DNA from: Eudorina sp. 2006-703-Eu-15
Lineage: Eukaryota > Chlorophyta > Chlorophyceae > Chlamydomonadales > Volvocaceae
Assembly: GCA_003117195.1 (NCBI GenBank)
Contig: BDSI01000056.1
Location: 159,467 to 223,466 of the forward strand
Direction: 5' to 3'
Length of the DNA stretch: 64,000 nt
Numbering within the stretch: the first letter of the stretch is position 1; each line of letters opens with the position of its first letter. Below, piece after piece: positions 1 to 10,900 of the stretch. Made by a program: the position numbers and the translations under genes. The notes beneath the pieces are model-generated. The model did not search any database. It was not told where the DNA came from and worked only from the letters and a program-made list of their open reading frames with translations.

Positions 1-1430
1 CCCCGTGTAGGTCGGGCGGGAAGGGCGTCACCGGCATCCTCAGGTCGTTGCTGAGGTTGCGGAACACCAGCTCCCCCAGCCGGTCCATGCCGCCTCGCCG
101 CAGCACCTGCCGCGCCAGCGCGCGGTAGTCCACCTGGGGCTCCAGCGACCCCAGGAGGCCCTCCCGCGCCTCCAGCAGCACCAGCCGCCGCACCTGCGGC
201 AGCGCCGCGCGTTGGATCTCGTGCAGCTGTGCCGAAACCTCCAGAACCTCAAGTTCCGGCAGCGGACCTCCGCCGCCCCGCCCTGCGCCGGCCGCCGTTG
301 GCGTGCCCCCATGTGCCGCGGCCCAGGCGCCGTACATCTTCCTCGCGTCGTCCTCCTCTGACAGCCGCCGTACCACCCAGCTGCCGCGTATGGTCAGCTT
401 CTGGAGGCGGGGGAAGAGGGTCCCCAACGCGAGGGCCAGCCCCACGGCGGCCTTGGGGGACTGCTTGCGGCCCCAGTTGGGCAGCTGGGCGGCCGGCCGC
501 CCATCCTCCTCAGCCAGGTGGATCGCGTCGATGCAGAGCTCCAGCCGCCGCACCTGGGGTGGGGTGGGGTGGGGGAGGGGCGCATGGGCATGGGCCGCAG
601 GGCCCGGGCGGTCCATCAGTCGGGCGGGCTGCAGCATAGCGGCGCCCAGCCGGCCGTGGGCAGGAGGCGCGGGCGCGGGACGCAGGCAGCAGCCAGGGGA
701 CATGGGAGGAACAAACGCCGCTCCGCAACGGCCCCAGCGCGCCTCCTCCCGCAGGCCGACGTTCGCACACTCTTGGTACCCATGTCCGGCGCCCACCTGC
801 GCACCCCCCATATCCCGCAGCATCCCCCATCCCGCAGCACCCCCCATCCCGCAGCACCCCCCATCCCACAGCACCCCCCATCCCGCAGCACCCCCCATCC
901 CGCACACACACCCCAACCCCGCTCGCACCGCCCCCCCATCCCGCAGCACCCCCCATCCCGCACCGCCCCCCCCATCCCGCACCGCCCCCCCATCCCGCAG
1001 CACCCCCCCCATCCCGCAGCACCCCCGCACCCACCTGCGACAGGCAGCCCGAGTCCGCGGCGCACTCAAAGGCCAGCGCCAGCTTGGAGGCGGCGTCCGA
1101 AGTGGAGGGCAGCCCCAGGTCAATGGTCACCTTCTCACAGCGGGGCCGGCGGGCCACGGCGGCGAAGAAGTTGTCGAACGAGCGCAGCCAGTCGGAGGGC
1201 CAGGCGGGGCGGAGGGTGGTGCTGAGGCGGGCGTGGAGGAGGTGGGGCTCCACACGGGCGCGTATGCGGCGGCTGACGGTCATCAAGCTGATCTTGGTGA
1301 AATGGTCGAGGCCGGCCACCCAGCGCTGCTGGGCCTCGAAATCGATGGAGAAGACCGCATCGAGAAGGTTGATGTGCGGGTGGGAGGGCTCGGGCAGCGC
1401 GGCCGCGGGCGGGGGCCGCGGGCAGGCCAT
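1..1430 (-). CDS. LRR-like protein, 5' portion (3' end outside window)
   Basis: I see two exons in one reading frame: 1430..1035, ending at a CAG|GTGGG donor, and 553 to the window edge, starting after a CCCCAG acceptor. Both junctions are phase 0. Exon 1 encodes a short Pro-rich start and then a non-repetitive stretch containing HFTKISLMTVSRRIRARVEP. Exon 2 contains repeated leucine-rich strands such as VRRLELCIDAIHL, FPRLQKLTIRG, LPELEVLEVSAQL and VRRLVLLEA, spaced like leucine-rich repeats. This resembles the large, poorly characterised LRR/F-box-like families of volvocine algae, but no F-box was recognised. An in-frame start at 1589 is also possible and would add a Pro-rich extension. Function is unknown; the LRR reading is an inference from leucine spacing. 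Confidence 0.6.
800..1034. repeat. CATCCCGCAGCACCCCC-type minisatellite in intron of the LRR-like gene
   Basis: Units of about 15-17 bp built from CATCCCGCAGCACCCCC are repeated with small length changes across most of the intron, ending just at the splice donor of exon 1. The repeat gives spurious long frames on both strands. Confidence 0.8.
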
Positions 1431-3747
1431 CAGGGGCGGGGGGACTGAGGCGAGGGAGCTGAAGGGGTGGGGGGGACGGCGAGTCGGCAGGGGGGGCAGG
1501 GCAGGGGGGAGGATGGGGAATGGGGGGGTTCGGTGGAGGGGTTGAGCGAACCAGTGGTTCGGCATCGGGTCGGCAGCGAGGGGGGGCACGGAGCTGCACC
1601 GGCAGCGGCGCTAGGACACGTAGGGATACCTTGACAAGGAGCGAGAGAAACGGAAAGCCCAGGGCGCTATGCAGCGGTACGAAAGGTTGAATTTCGCGAG
1701 AAAATAGGGCTACCACTTCGTCTATCGCATTCCGTCCCTATCCAACTGCGTTTTGCTCGTGGCGAACTGACACTCGTGCTAGCAAACGCCAGCAGCGTGC
1801 TGCAGTCCTTTATGTCAGAATGCGGCTACACATTACCACAAAGCATGTCAGCCGATCACGTACCACTCCATACTGCAACCTCAACTCCGAGAGCCGACTG
1901 TCTAAACTACAACACGGCAGCTCTCCAAACAACGTCCTCAACTTTCATTTTATTTTGTGTGGGGCTACAAGTTTCGTTGGTCCGCGTATCCTGCTATCAC
2001 GAAGAAGCAACCAATGCTCAACAACGGCCGTTCGGAAGTGTGGGCTGGTCCGTTCCCAAACGATCTGTGCAGCTTCGAATTGCATGTAGGGCTCGCAATT
2101 CTCTGGGGCTTGTATGTCATCCTTGTCATCGTGATGCTTGTTTTGGTACGGCTCCAACACCCCCTCGGTGTACCGCTTTAAAACCCCAAGGACGAAGTGT
2201 AACGTTACGCAAGCTTTATTTGACAGGGGAGGAAACCCGGCTGCTCCCATGCTCCCATGCCCCGAACTTGCAGGAGGTATTACAGCAGCCGTATTTCAGG
2301 CTACAGCCCGCTGCAGAGGGCTGCAGCAGAGCCCAAAGCTCCAACCAAACGCTGTGCGCCCTATATCGCACCACAGTGTCGTACCATTAGACCGCAAGCA
2401 AGCGGATTGCTCTGACGCGCGGCGCGTGCGGCGATCCCCTGCGAACACCCCGGGTGGGAAGGGAGCGGAAGGCAGAGGCAAGAGGGGCGATGGGGGCGTT
2501 GTGATGTGCGAGATTTCTAGGCAGGCGCCAGCCTGTCCTCGGTTACCCGTACCCACAGAAGTACGGTACAGCCACTTACAACGGTCGAAGCTGCGCTGCG
2601 CCACCTCGCTTCCTGCTTCCTCCTGCTCCCACCTTTGTTACCTTTGCTGGTGCCAACCTGGGTACTCCGTCCCGTCAGTCCGGCAGTCCGTCAAGGGACG
2701 CGTCCAGCTCCTCCACCCATGCACCTGCATGCCCCCCTTTAATCAAGACGCATCCACCTTATCCATCGTATCCATGTCCCACCCGTACACGTTCAGGTTT
2801 AAGAAACTTCCCCAGTGGTCCCAGCCGGCCGAGCAAACAGTACGGCAAAGCGACGGCCAGAATGGACCAAAATGGACGGTGGTCGGCCGGAGCTCTGCCG
2901 TACAAACTACTCCGCTGACAGCACTATCTTCCGCTGTAACGTTCATTCATTCATACTATCTTCGCACGCGCGGTAGTGCTGTCGCACGGTGTACGCATGC
3001 ACGGTGTATATGCGTGCACGTGCACGTGACATGATTATGCCTAGCTGCTGAGATGTGGAGTTAAGATCTCAGTTGACGGATCGAGATTCGCTCGCTGGAT
3101 TGGTGGCGATGGCTGAACCCTCTTTCTGTCTCTACGGCTGTGCGGGTGAATGGACCGATGAGGTGGGGTTCTGGGTTGACAGGATCAACCGCCCTGGACC
3201 CTCGGCTGGTATGGTGATGGTGCAAGGTGTCCTATAGCACGTGACATGACGTGATGGCTGGTGAGCGGCGGGCCTTGCCGGTACGTACCGTACTTGCAGG
3301 TCACCCTGCTTGCAGCGTGCAGGACCTCTGGTCCTGAAAGATGGAAAGATGACAGGCTTAGAGCCGACTGGTTCCAGCGGGTTACGGTGTGCGTCGCGGA
3401 GTGCCCCCCTCCATGGCCGTGAGGGCGACGTTTCAGGTTGTGCAGGGTGGTGTCAGGTTTCGGCCACCAGCAGGTCGGAGCAGGTTGCGCCTAAAACCGT
3501 CTGAGCTCGGGCCACAATGTTTTTGCTGGATAACGCACACTTGGAGGCCTGTGGAGAGTACGGTTCTGGAACCCTCAGGAATATTGGCACGTGGAGTACT
3601 GCACGCGTCTGGTTCTTCGCTGTACGGCACGAGGATTCTGATGGTTGAAATTGCCGCAACTACAACAGCAAGGTAATTTTTGTAATTGCATAAATATCGC
3701 GCATCTGTAGGTGTTCATATACGAGCCATTAACTTGGTTGTGTTGCG
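1431..3747. other. Intergenic, no supported gene
   Basis: This 2.3-kb stretch separates the LRR-like gene from the fibrillin gene and is less GC-rich than its flanks. The only frame with some protein character is an ATG-initiated 101-codon ORF on the minus strand (2250..1945, containing FVLGVLKRYTEGVLEPYQNK and WERTSPHFRTAVVEHWLLL). It has no recognised family, and no splice extension was found. It could be a relic of a transposon or chance. The left part should contain the promoter of the LRR-like gene and the right part that of the fibrillin gene. Confidence 0.4.
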
Positions 3748-6406
3748 ATGGCGCTAATGCGAGCACAAACGCATAGCAGTATCGCGACAAGTCGCCAAAG
3801 CGTTGTTCGTAGGGCGGGTCCCTTTTCCTTCCTTACCAAATCTATCAACAAGACGGAACAGCGACTTGCACTGAAAGAAGAGCTTCTGGAGCGGATTGAG
3901 GGCCTGAATCGAGGAGCTTCCGCAACCGCCGGTGAGGAGATGTGTGTGGTGAAAATGACAATAGTTTTCACATCAGTTATACCATTTCGCTTTCTCTGTT
4001 GCCGTTTGTAAGCTCTTGTGCACACAAGTGGTCGTGTTCAACGGCTTCCGTACTGGCAAACGCTCCTCTTGCCACTGTTTCCCTCGCCGATGCAACCACC
4101 GCGTGCTGTCGTCCTCCTGGCAGACGACAAGGCTGATGTGGAGCGCCTGGCCAGCTCGCTCGAGAAGCTGAATCCTACGCCGCAGCCGCTGAAGGCGCCT
4201 CAGCTGCTCAGCGGCAAGTGGCGCCTGCTCTACACCACGTCCGCTTCCATCCTCGCCACCAACCGGCCTCCGCCTCTGCGACCACAAGGGCCCATCTTCC
4301 AGACCATAGGTGGGGCGAATCCGAATTCCCTCGCGCGCCACTGACTGGGGCAAGTTCCGATTACCGTAGCGCCGCCTGGTCTGGTGGCGGAGATGGGTCG
4401 GCTGGGACCCTCCCAGCAGTGCCCGCGGAAGTCCGGGGCGAATGACATCACCCACCAGGGCCATGGGCGGGGACAGGGACAGGGACATGACTCCAGGGGT
4501 CAGACAGGGAGCGGTTAGAACCCCTTTCTGTAACCCCCCCATCCCCGGGCCGCTGCGGTGTCGTTCAGATGCGGAGAAGCTCAAGGCCAGGAACAACGAG
4601 ACGTGGCCCTTCTTCAACCAGGTGCAGTACAGGGCAGTACGGCCACGTGGAAGAGAGCCGTACACTAGTTTGTGGGGGGGGTGGCGCACGCCGTAGATGA
4701 GGATGACCGCGGTGGCCGGGGAACACGAACCCGATGGGCCCATGTTGGAAGAGATATGTGGCCACGACATCCCGAGCGTCCAGCTGGGCGCCACAGAGGC
4801 GAGGAGTCGCCTGATCGATCCCTGGAGCTAGCGCGGGGCGCTGCCAGGCAGATTTCCCCAAGTGGAGGAACGGTGGGTGACACCCAACTCGGGGAGTACT
4901 TGCGGGGGGTAACTGCCCGGATGCTGGGGACGTGAGGCACCCGCGAGGTGCCCTTCCGGGCAGTTATCCCCCGCAGGTACTCCTGCGATGCCAGTACCCG
5001 AGTTGGGTGTCAGCGTCTCACCCACCGTTCCTCCACTTGGGGAAATCTGCCTGGCAGCGCCCCGCGCTAGCTCCAGGGATCGATCAGGCGACTCCTCGCC
5101 TCTGTGGCGCCCAGCTGGACGCTCGGGATGTCGTGGCCACATATCTCTTCCAACATGGGCCCATCGGGTGAGGGGGCCACATCGCAGCCCCACAGGCCCG
5201 CAGACGCGCCCCCCCCCACACAAGCATACGCATCTCGCGGCACAGTTTTCTTTTACACATACGCATACGGGCAACTTTTTGGGCGCTGCTCTGCCCCTTG
5301 CATATCACGCACACCTGTACTGCCTGCCTAAGAAAACACAAGTGGGGTGGAGACTTCGTTGGACCGCCGCTTGTGGCGCCTCAGTTCCTTTTCCACACAA
5401 GTGTGCGCCAGAGCTTGCCCCGCCCGGTCTGGCGGACCCGCCTCCCCCCCCCACCCCCCCAGGTGTCAGCCGACTTGACCCCCGTGAGCACCAATAAAGT
5501 GGCGGTACAGTTCCGTACATTCAAGCTCCTGGGCCTTATCTCCATCACTGCGCCGCCCAGCGCGCGAGGTGGGTCGGTGGGTGCAGCCGGGGTGGGGGGT
5601 GGGGGGGGGGAGAGGGTGGAGGGTGGAGGGTGGGCAGAGGAGGGGAGGGCAAAGCCTGGGGTTGCGCTCGGCAGCTGCGCCGCAGATAAGCGATGCGTGT
5701 GTTTAATTAGAAACCCACCCAGAACCGCCCAGGCGATGTGTGTTTAATGAGAAACCCGATGTGTGTGTGTATTCCTGGCGTCAGGTTTCCCCTTAGAAGG
5801 AGGAGACCCCTCACGACCGCGGCGATGTGCCAAGGAGGCAGCAGCGCGGGCTGACCCGGCTCACGCCGCCCAGAAAGGACGTTGGGTGAATCTGCAGCTG
5901 TGGATGGCGCAACGAGCGCGCTGCCGTACTACTGTCGTGCTGGCGGCCGCTCGTTATCGTAGGCTGTGGTCGCCGTTTATGTCGTCTGAACACCCCCTCG
6001 TGTTCCCCGCTCCTCCGCGCCACCTGCAGTCCACCTGCAGGCCTCCGCAGCAGCAGCAGCAGCAGCAGCAGCGAGTCCCTCCCTCCCCCCGGGGGGTCAG
6101 TCCGGGTGCTCAACAATCCGCATTGCCGAGCCCGTTGTCGCGCACAGCCCCCACTCGCCTGCACGCCCTCCCCCTCGCCTCCGCGCCCTCACACGCAGCC
6201 GGTTATGTAACATGCGGGCCCCCTCCTTCGCCAGTCCCGCATCCGGCCGCACACCCGCCCCTCCCCCGCCCCTCCCCCCCCCCACACACACCGCTCCAGG
6301 GGAGCTGGCGGTGACGTACCTGGACGACTCTCTGCGCATCAGCCGTGGGGACAAGGGCAACTTGTTCGTGCTGGACATGGCGGACCGCAGCGCCCGGCTG
6401 GAGTAG
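3748..6406 (+). CDS. Plastid lipid-associated protein (PAP/fibrillin family)
   Basis: Five exons join in phase to give 211 aa: 3748..3931, 4124..4309, 4569..4621, 5463..5568, 6300..6406 (stop TAG 6404-6406). The first ~35 residues are basic and Ser/Thr-rich, fitting a chloroplast transit peptide. The mature part has the family landmarks: helix ALKEELLERIEGLNRG, the strand SGKWRLLYTTSASIL, the central KVAVQFRTFKLLGLISI, and the C-terminal YLDDSLRISRGDKGNLFVL. Fibrillins bind plastoglobule or thylakoid lipids in the plastid. The protein lies at the short end of the family. Intron 3 (4622-5462) contains a large fold-back and a dispersed repeat. A TGTAA at 7605 is the first poly(A)-type signal, implying a ~1.2-kb 3' UTR full of minisatellite. 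Family assignment is from recognised motifs; the exact subgroup is not resolved. Confidence 0.93.
4729..5169. repeat. ~440-bp inverted repeat (hairpin) in fibrillin intron 3
   Basis: Left arm 4729-4920 and right arm 4956-5169 are reverse complements around a 35-nt loop that itself contains a small stem (GGCACC...GGTGCC). The outer 152 bp (4729-4880) pair without a mismatch. The inner part pairs with two right-arm insertions of 8 and 13 nt. The element lies wholly within an intron, in the transcribed strand of the gene. No flanking target-site duplication was seen. Confidence 0.95.
5225..5345 (+). repeat. Dispersed (CA)n-tailed repeat, family 1, 5'-truncated copy
   Basis: The segment shares GCATACGGGCAACTTTTTGG, GGGCGCTGCTCTG and the 3' end CTGCCTGCCTAA followed by an A/C-rich tail with the copies near 9.9, 19.7 and 54.4 kb. 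It starts later than the longer copies, as expected for 5' truncation. It sits just right of the hairpin in the same intron. Confidence 0.75.
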
Positions 6407-6870
6407 AGGGGGGGGGGGGGGGGGCCGGCTGGAGTAGAGGGGCAGGGAGGGAGGGAGAGGTGCGCCCGGCTGGAGTAGAGGGGCAGGGAGGGAGGGGTGC
6501 GCCCGGCTGGAGTAGAGGGGCAGGGAGGGAGGGAGAGGTGCGCCCGGCTGGAGTAGAGGGGCAGGGAGGGAGGGGTGCGCCCGGCTGGAGTAGAGGGGCA
6601 GGGAGGGAGGGAGAGGTGCGCCCGGCTGGAGTAGAGGGGCAGGGAGGGAGGGAGAGGTGCGCCCGGCTGGAGTAGAGGGGCAGGGAGGGAGAGGTGCGCC
6701 CGGCTGGAGTAGAGGGGCAGGGAGGGAGGGAGAGGTGCGCCCGGCTGGAGTAGAGGGGCAGGGAGAGGTGCGCCCGGCTGGAGTAGAGGGGCAGGGAGGG
6801 AGGGAGAGGTGCGCCCGGCTGGAGTAGAGGGGCAGGGAGGGAGGGAGAGGTGCGCCCGGCTGGGGCGGGA
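6406..6870. repeat. 37-41 bp minisatellite downstream of fibrillin stop codon
   Basis: About eleven units, each containing GCGCCCGGCTGGAGTAGAGG followed by GGCAGGGAGGGAGGGAGAGGT with small deletions. The conserved core GCCCGGCTGGAGTAG is identical to the last codons plus stop of the upstream gene, so the array apparently grew from the coding end. Confidence 0.93.
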
Positions 6871-6974
6871 ATAAAGGGGGAGAGGTGCGGGCGGCTGGAG
6901 TGGAGAGGGAGGTCACCTCGTAAGGGTGAAAGGGTGAAGGACGAATGGGGCGCCCGGGGGGCGGGCGGGCGGCG

Positions 6975-7225
6975 GCGGGGGCTGAGGCTGGAGGCCGGGG
7001 GCTGAGGCTGGAGGCCGGGGGCTGAGGCTGGAGGCCGGGGACTGAAGCTGGAGGCCGGGGCTGAGGCTGGAGGCCGGGGACTGAGGCTGGAGGCCGGGGG
7101 CTGAGGCTGGAGGCCGGGGCTGAGGCTGGAGGCCGGGGGCTGAGGCTGGAGGCCGGGGGCTGAGGCTGGAGGCCGGGGGCTGAGGCTGGAGGCCGGGGGC
7201 TGAGGCTGGAGGCCGGGGGCTGCGG
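6975..7225. repeat. 21-bp minisatellite
   Basis: Roughly twelve near-perfect tandem copies of GGCTGAGGCTGGAGGCCGGG(G) with occasional one-base loss. It lies in the putative 3' UTR of the fibrillin gene. Confidence 0.93.
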
Positions 7226-7604
7226 ATTCGCGGGCGTTGTGGCGAGGCTGCCGGGGGCGGCGAGGGTGTGACTGATTGGACGTCGTGCGTTTGGGGCGGG
7301 AGGGGGCTCGCGGCGTGTGCCCTCCGGCGGGGTCGGATTGTTCTCGAGAGGGGAGCGCTGCTGGGGGGGCCTGGCGAGGGGGTCGGCGGTCAGGCGGAGG
7401 GAGGGTCTCGGGCTGGCCTGGCTGAGCTCCTGCAGCCCCGCTTCGGATTCTAGCGTCAGTCAGCTGACGTTGCCATTAGGGTGTCGTACGTGCAGTACAT
7501 ACAGGCGGTGAGGACCAGAGAAAAAGCCGACCTTGCCGACTGCAATGTTGCCGTACGCGCCCTGGCTGATCTGGGATCTGGCGGCTCCGGGTACTGAAGC
7601 AGTC

Positions 7605-7609
7605 TGTAA
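7605..7609 (+). terminator. TGTAA poly(A) signal, fibrillin gene
   Basis: First TGTAA seen on the plus strand after the fibrillin stop codon. TGTAA is the established poly(A) signal of volvocine nuclear genes. Confidence 0.5.
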
Positions 7610-7704
7610 CTGATTACCGGTGGTGGTGGCGGCACATCCCCGGTGATGGCAGCGACACTACCGGACAAAGGACATTGGTACTCATGACAGGGGGGTTGGG
7701 GGTG

Positions 7705-7709
7705 TTACA
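7705..7709 (-). terminator. TGTAA poly(A) signal, rhomboid gene
   Basis: TTACA on the plus strand reads TGTAA on the minus strand about 250 bp after the rhomboid stop codon, converging on the fibrillin signal 100 bp away. Confidence 0.55.
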
Positions 7710-7955
7710 TGGGGCCGAGGACGCGGCAGCGGCCGGCCGTGGCCTGAAACAGCGGGCCACTGCGGCACCGTCTCGTCCCCACGTGTTGTGTTGTGTTGTG
7801 TCAGCATCCCCCTCTGCAGGCGACATCGCGCCGGACCCTCCTGCACTGCGTATTCCGCTGCTGCTGCTAATTCTTCTTCTGCTGCTGTTGCTGCTGTTGG
7901 TCCTGCTGCTGCAGCGACTGCGACTGCCCCGGAACGAACGCCGCGCAGCGACTGC

Positions 7956-10900
7956 TTACGGTGGCGGCGGCGCCGCTGGCTCCGCGGCGGCGGCGGCCAG
8001 CGGCTCACAGGTCGCCGCGGCGTACGGCAGCCTCCTGGTGTATACCCAGGCGGGCAGTACGGAGAACCAGGCCAGCACCGCCGCCAGTCCCAGGGCCGGC
8101 CAGGCTGCCTCCCACCGCTCCGAGCCCAGCCGGGGCAGCACCAGCAGCGAGGGCAGCAGACCGCACAGCAGGCCGCCCACGTGGGTCATGGAGGACACGG
8201 TGCCGTCCTGGGGAGGGGGGCGGGCGGGGTCCGGGGGGCGGGGGGGGGGGTGGGGGTAAGCACGCGGCTGGGTGGGCGGTTGGCCTGGGGAGAGAACGAA
8301 AGGTGTGGAGGGTGGGGAGATGGATGGGTGTGCGGGAGTGCCATAGCGGGAAGGGTCTCGTCTACCTGGTGGTGGGGGTGGGGATGGGGGTGGTGGGGAT
8401 GGCGGTGGTGGTGGGGCCGATGCACAAGCATTTGCAGGAGGGCGGGATGAGCGCCGTATATTTATCAATGCACACCTTCATTCATGTGATGCCGGGCAAT
8501 GTTGATGGGCCGGGGCCGACGGGGCCGAGTGCGGCAGGTGAGGGAGGTGACGGCAGGTGCGATGGAAGGGGCCTCACTCACAATCAATCACTCGCCAGGG
8601 GGTGGAGCCGAAGAGCAGTGTAGTGTAGTGTGGAGTGGAGTGGAATGGTGTGGAGTGGAGTGAAGTGGAGTGGAATGGTGTGGAGTGGAGCGGAGCGGAG
8701 CGGAGTGGAGTGGAGTGAGGAGAGGGGAGAGCTTGTTCTGAGGGGGCCTGGGACCGGCAGTCGCGGGGTGAGGCGGTCGGCTGTCCGGAACCGAACCGCA
8801 CAGGACACGGACAACCTCCTCCATGACCCTCACTCAGGCCGTCGTCGTCGTCTTGCGGCACTCTGCAACGTACTCTTGTGAATCCAGGGCCAGAAGCACA
8901 TCACGGTCACTGCCTCACAGCCATCCATCTTCCTTTCGAAGGTTTCCAAGCCACCCGAACCAACACCCGGTGATGCAACACGAAACACGACTGTCGTACT
9001 GTTCCTTTTCGTCACCCCTTCTCGCGCCCTCGCCTACTAACTAGCTCTTCGCAGCACCGCACGGGGCAAGGCCGCCCGGCGTGAACCCATATGTCATGTA
9101 CAGTGCCGTGCATGTGCCGTACAACATCGTGCACGCGTCGTACGGTGCCGTACATTGTTACCTGTTGCTGCACAAGAGTGAACACCAGGAAGCCCAGCAG
9201 GACGGCGATGGCGGCGCAGCGCAGGATGGGCTGCCTCAGGGTGGGGTAGTGCAGCAGGGTGTCAGCACAGAACAGCCCCAACAGCCCGAAGGCGCCGCCG
9301 CTGCAGCCCACCACCTGGGGAGGGGGGGAGGGGCACCCCAGCGGGGGAGGGGGTGACTCACCAGGAGATGGGAACTCCAGGGCGGGGTACGGCAGTGGGC
9401 AATTGGGTGCGTAGCTACTTTCCCCCGGGCTGCCGAACACAGACATCATCATATCGGGGTGTTGCGTACACCGAACGCAGGACAGGGGGTGCAGCGTGCG
9501 GGGCGGAGGCGGCGGCTGCGGACGCGGCCGACGTTGTGCGGGCAGAGGCTGGAATCCCCCGAGGGGAGTGGAAGGGAAGGGGGGGCGGAGGTGTCCTGCC
9601 GCGCCTTCGCAGATGGGCCGGGCTCCGCGGCCCATCTCGCCCGCATGGCCGTGTCGTATAATACGGGTGTACGGCACACGCGGCGCCGCCGGCTACGCCG
9701 CTGAGGCACTGATGCATCCACCACGGCCGCCACGGCCATCCTGCATCCCCCCCTCCACACACACACGATTCGCGATAACAACGCGAGGATCGCACGCACG
9801 CACAGCACTGTGGTGTGAGTCCGCGTGGCCAAGGCAGCCGACCCGCACCAGCTGGTAGTATTCCGAACGCGCCAAAAGCGCGCCAAAAATCAACAGCGCT
9901 CTTCCGACACCGCAGCCTTGTTTCCGTTTTAGGTTCAGGGCAATGGGTATATTTTACACGCATACGGGCAAACTATCGGGCGCCAATCGGCCCCTCGCAT
10001 ATCACGCACTCCTGTTCTGCCTGCCTAAATAACACACACCATTCGCATCACCTGCGTCGTACTCTGTACGGTGTCAGCTGTCGGATGCAACCCGTGGCCA
10101 GCCTGCAACTTAGCAACACCCCGGCCCCACCCACCGACACTACCTCCCACCCATGCCTCCCCTCACTCACCTGCCGACACGGATCTTCCACAGCCGCAGC
10201 CAGCAGCTCACCGCCCACCACCGCCGCCAGCCACACCGCCATTACCCGTACAGTGCCGTACTTGACCTCCATCTGCCATCCCAGCGCCGCCGTCAGCGCA
10301 AAGTTAGCCGCGACGTGTCGGAAGGAGGTGTGGACGAACTGGGAGGTCAGCCACCTGGGGCGGGGCAGATGAAATAACCCATGGGTCGGGCCAGGTCGGG
10401 TCGCGAGGTAGGTAGGGATATAGTTAGGGAGGTAGGGAGGGAGGGCGAGGTGGGAAGCTGAACCGAAATACACACACGGTGTGGCCTGGCCCGTGGCCCC
10501 ACCCGGTGAACCCCCATCCACGGCTCCCCCACCACACGTCACGTTGAGGGGCTGTACGGCACCCTCCCGGTGGGCACCCCCTCCCCCCTCCCCCCTCCCC
10601 CTCCCCCCTCCCCCTCCCCCCTCCCCCTCCCCCCTCCCCTCCCCCCTCCCCCTCCCCCCTCCCCCTCCCCCTCCCCCTCCCCCTCCCCCCTCCCCCTCCC
10701 CCCTCCCCTCCCCCTCCCCCTCCCCCCTCCCCCTCCCCTCCCCCCCCCTCCCCCTCCCCCTCCCCCTCCCCCCTCCCCCTCCCCCCCCCCCCCCCCTCCC
10801 CCCTCCCCCTCCCCCTCCCCCCTCCCCCGGGCCGCACCTGAACGCCTGGCCGCGCCCCACCGCCGGCAGGTACAGCCCGCCCCAGGCCGCCAGGAAGGTG

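Noticed and set aside
1945..2250. 101-codon minus-strand ORF as a gene
   Set aside because: It starts with ATG but has no recognised similarity or splice partners. It is mentioned only as a possible relic.
4672..5331. Several ORFs within the fibrillin hairpin
   Set aside because: They are mirror readings of the two arms and resemble no protein. The region is bounded by intron splice sites.
6975..7225. Regular repeats resembling a CRISPR array
   Set aside because: Units are directly adjacent with no unique spacers, in a eukaryotic context; these are minisatellites.
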